The position numbers were made by a program, and so were the translations under genes. The notes below the pieces were generated by a model, which saw nothing but the letters and a program-made list of their open reading frames with translations, did not search any database and was not told where the DNA came from. A DNA stretch of 7,720 nt, taken from the NCBI GenBank assembly GCA_030642185.1, contig DAOWOG010000043.1, positions 1 through 7,720 of the forward strand, in the 5' to 3' direction. Source of the DNA: Helicobacteraceae bacterium. Lineage in GTDB: Bacteria > Campylobacterota > Campylobacteria > Campylobacterales > Sulfurimonadaceae. Each line of letters starts with the position of its first letter. The first letter of the stretch is position 1. Below, one piece after another: positions 6,701 through 7,720 of this stretch.

Positions 6701-6810
6701 ATGCCATTAAACTAAGCAGTTTTTTCTTTCTCGGGGATGCGACTTTAGTCGCATGAACAAGTTTACCACTCTCTCAAAGTAAGACTAAAGTCTCACCCCC
6801 GAAATGGCAT
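6701..6810. repeat. 110-base inverted-repeat-bounded element (element 2, REP/BIME-like)
   Basis: The ends are ATGCCATT (6701-6708) and AATGGCAT (6803-6810). The left end continues as ATGCCATTAAACTAAG, close to both ends of the element upstream of hisD. Inside is a nested dyad: CGGGG (6732-6736) then GACTTTAGTC (6741-6750), mirrored by GACTAAAGTC (6783-6792) then CCCCG (6797-6801), with 4-base internal loops on both sides. Half of it is also a tight hairpin by itself (6737-6754). The GCGACTTTAGTCGC core resembles REP palindromes known from other proteobacteria. It fills the gap between two convergent genes. Confidence 0.7.
6732..6801. terminator. Long hairpin between convergent genes, possible bidirectional terminator
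   Basis: The nested dyad of element 2 can fold as one 70-base hairpin or as a smaller hairpin, ATGCGACT-TT-AGTCGCAT. It lies 41 bases past the metallo-hydrolase stop and 27 bases past the thioredoxin-like stop on the other strand. T-rich runs lie just outside it for the minus-strand transcript (TTTTTTCTTTC read on plus at 6720-6730 gives A-rich RNA there, so the tail is not ideal). A termination role is inferred from position; no other terminator is visible for either gene. Confidence 0.4.
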
Positions 6811-6827
6811 AGTCATCTTTTTTTATT

Positions 6828-7244
6828 TTATTGGGCATTTACCCCGTCAAACTTCTTCTTGACAATTTCCAAAGCCTGTAAAAAGTTTTCTGCGTCAATT
6901 GCGCCCTGAACAGCATCAAACAGAGGTTCGCCTTTCGAATCCAAAAACCAGATAGCCGGAGTTCCGGGCTTGAAAAGTTCAGGCGGATAATAGGTTCTTT
7001 CGTCGGTATACACAGTGATGTTAATAAAATCCCGATTTAAACGCGTGATCACGGCAGGGTCTTTAAAGGTTGTCTTTTCAAGATGACGACACCATTTACA
7101 GTGGTGGCTTGACAGTATAAATACAATTGGTTTTTGAGTCTGGGTCGCTGCAGATACGGCATCCTGATAGCTTTTTTGCCAGTGAATATCAGCTGCAAAC
7201 AGGGATGATGCAAACAGCAGAGCGATCCATACTAATTTATTCAT
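6828..7244 (-). CDS. Small exported thioredoxin-fold protein with CKWC motif
   Basis: A 138-residue protein with an N-terminal signal peptide (hydrophobic LVWIALLFASSLFA, likely cleavage near residue 18) and a thioredoxin fold. Seen: the redox pair Cys49-Lys-Trp-Cys52 in SSHHCKWCRHLEK; KTTFKDPAVITRLNRDFI, typical of the Thioredoxin_7/DsbD-gamma-like group; and the cis-proline segment GTPAIWFLD around Pro96. It probably acts as a periplasmic disulfide reductase or donor for a specific client such as a c-type cytochrome or metalloprotein; the client is unknown. Its ATG overlaps the aroK stop codon (ATGA), and its ribosome site AAAAGG lies inside the end of aroK, so translation is probably coupled. 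The presence of a signal peptide and the CKWC motif argue against ordinary cytoplasmic thioredoxin. Confidence 0.88.
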   Translation of the reverse strand: MNKLVWIALLFASSLFAADIHWQKSYQDAVSAATQTQKPIVFILSSHHCKWCRHLEKTTFKDPAVITRLNRDFINITVYTDERTYYPPELFKPGTPAIWFLDSKGEPLFDAVQGAIDAENFLQALEIVKKKFDGVNAQ

Positions 7245-7720
7245 TGTTTTTTTACCTTTTTCAATAGTTCTTTTGCTATTTTCTCAACTGTCTTATCTGT
7301 CACATCGATGACAATATCCGCCTTTTTCATATAGGCTTTCTCACGTTCATCATACAATGCACGGGCTGCATCGATATCTTGAAAAAGCGGACGTTTTTTC
7401 AATTTTCGTGCAGCATTCGGATGATCGACGATACGCTGATAGATCGTGTCAAACTCCGCATGCAGCAATACCACAGTACCTATTTCATGAAGATGAGGAA
7501 CCTTATAAAATCCTCCGCCTGTTGAAATCAGCGTATCTGTCACACTCTTTTGAAGCCATTTGGCAACGTGACGTTCAAGACGGCGAAAATATGCTTCACC
7601 CTCTTCTTCGAAAATTTGTTTGATTTTTCGATTTTCCATACTTTCGATAATATCGTCTGTATCGACTGCGACCATCTTTGACTGTTTCACCACTTCACGT
7701 GCGACACTGCCCTTGCCCAC
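7241..7720 (-). CDS. aroK: Shikimate kinase, N-terminus outside window
   Basis: Phosphorylates shikimate with ATP to shikimate 3-phosphate in the chorismate pathway, in the cytoplasm. 159 residues are visible; the first codon in the window (GTG) is an internal valine of the P-loop, and about 11-12 residues are missing. Seen: the end of the Walker A loop GKGS; DTDD (20-23), whose acidic residues bind shikimate and Mg; FRRLE (45-49) with the shikimate-contacting arginine; STGGGF (66-71), the glycine-rich substrate loop; KKRPLF (108-113), the LID arginine; and REKAYMKKADIVID (126-139), matching the RxxxYxxxAD signature. The domain order and spacing are those of the roughly 170-residue AroK family. 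Its stop overlaps the start of the thioredoxin-like gene by four bases. Confidence 0.95.
   Translation of the reverse strand: MGKGSVAREVVKQSKMVAVDTDDIIESMENRKIKQIFEEEGEAYFRRLERHVAKWLQKSVTDTLISTGGGFYKVPHLHEIGTVVLLHAEFDTIYQRIVDHPNAARKLKKRPLFQDIDAARALYDEREKAYMKKADIVIDVTDKTVEKIAKELLKKVKKQ

Noticed and set aside
1..7720. CRISPR array, tRNA, rRNA, integrase or transposase
   Set aside because: No regularly spaced direct repeats, no tRNA-like cloverleaf, and no mobile-element protein was found on either strand.

Overview
The window looks like chromosomal DNA of a mesophilic member of the Campylobacterota (formerly Epsilonproteobacteria), most like the sulfur-oxidising/sulfur-reducing Sulfurovum/Sulfurimonas group. 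This is inferred from the overall style of the hisD and aroK proteins, the moderate GC content, the tightly packed genes and a respiratory molybdoenzyme operon. No rRNA or tRNA is present to fix the taxonomy, so the assignment is tentative.

Layout. (1) Positions 1-3991, minus strand: a three-gene operon transcribed leftwards. It encodes a four-cluster ferredoxin subunit (3353-3991), an eight-helix NrfD/PsrC-type membrane subunit (2445-3353) and a Tat-exported molybdopterin catalytic subunit that runs off the left edge (1-2431). (2) 3992-4236: a 245-base gap with the strong ribosome binding site of the operon, several inverted repeats that may be operators, and the hisD terminator. (3) 4237-5529, minus: hisD. 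(4) 5530-5830: a 301-base gap holding a 131-base inverted-repeat-bounded element in the probable hisD leader, followed by probable divergent promoters. (5) 5831-6691, plus: an exported metallo-beta-lactamase-fold hydrolase. (6) 6701-6810: a second, 110-base inverted-repeat-bounded element between convergent genes. (7) 6828-7720, minus: a small exported thioredoxin-like protein overlapping the end of shikimate kinase aroK, whose first dozen or so codons lie beyond the right edge.

How the genes work together. The molybdoenzyme operon encodes a complete quinone-linked periplasmic oxidoreductase. The Tat-exported catalytic subunit exchanges electrons through the Fe-S subunit with a membrane quinone site. 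The subunit order (FeS, membrane, Mo) is that of tetrathionate reductase operons, but the substrate cannot be read from sequence; polysulfide/sulfur, thiosulfate, tetrathionate, sulfite and arsenate remain possible. hisD and aroK are housekeeping biosynthetic genes unrelated to the operon.

The least ordinary feature is the pair of non-coding elements. They share the terminal motif ATGCCATTAA(R)(Y)TAAG and an internal GAACAAGT in the same orientation. Both have strong internal dyad symmetry, and both sit in intergenic space about 1 kb apart. They look like members of a miniature repeat family (MITE or REP/BIME-like). One is positioned to be transcribed in the hisD 5' leader and the other to act as a bidirectional terminator. 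No CRISPR array, integrase, transposase or tRNA was seen.
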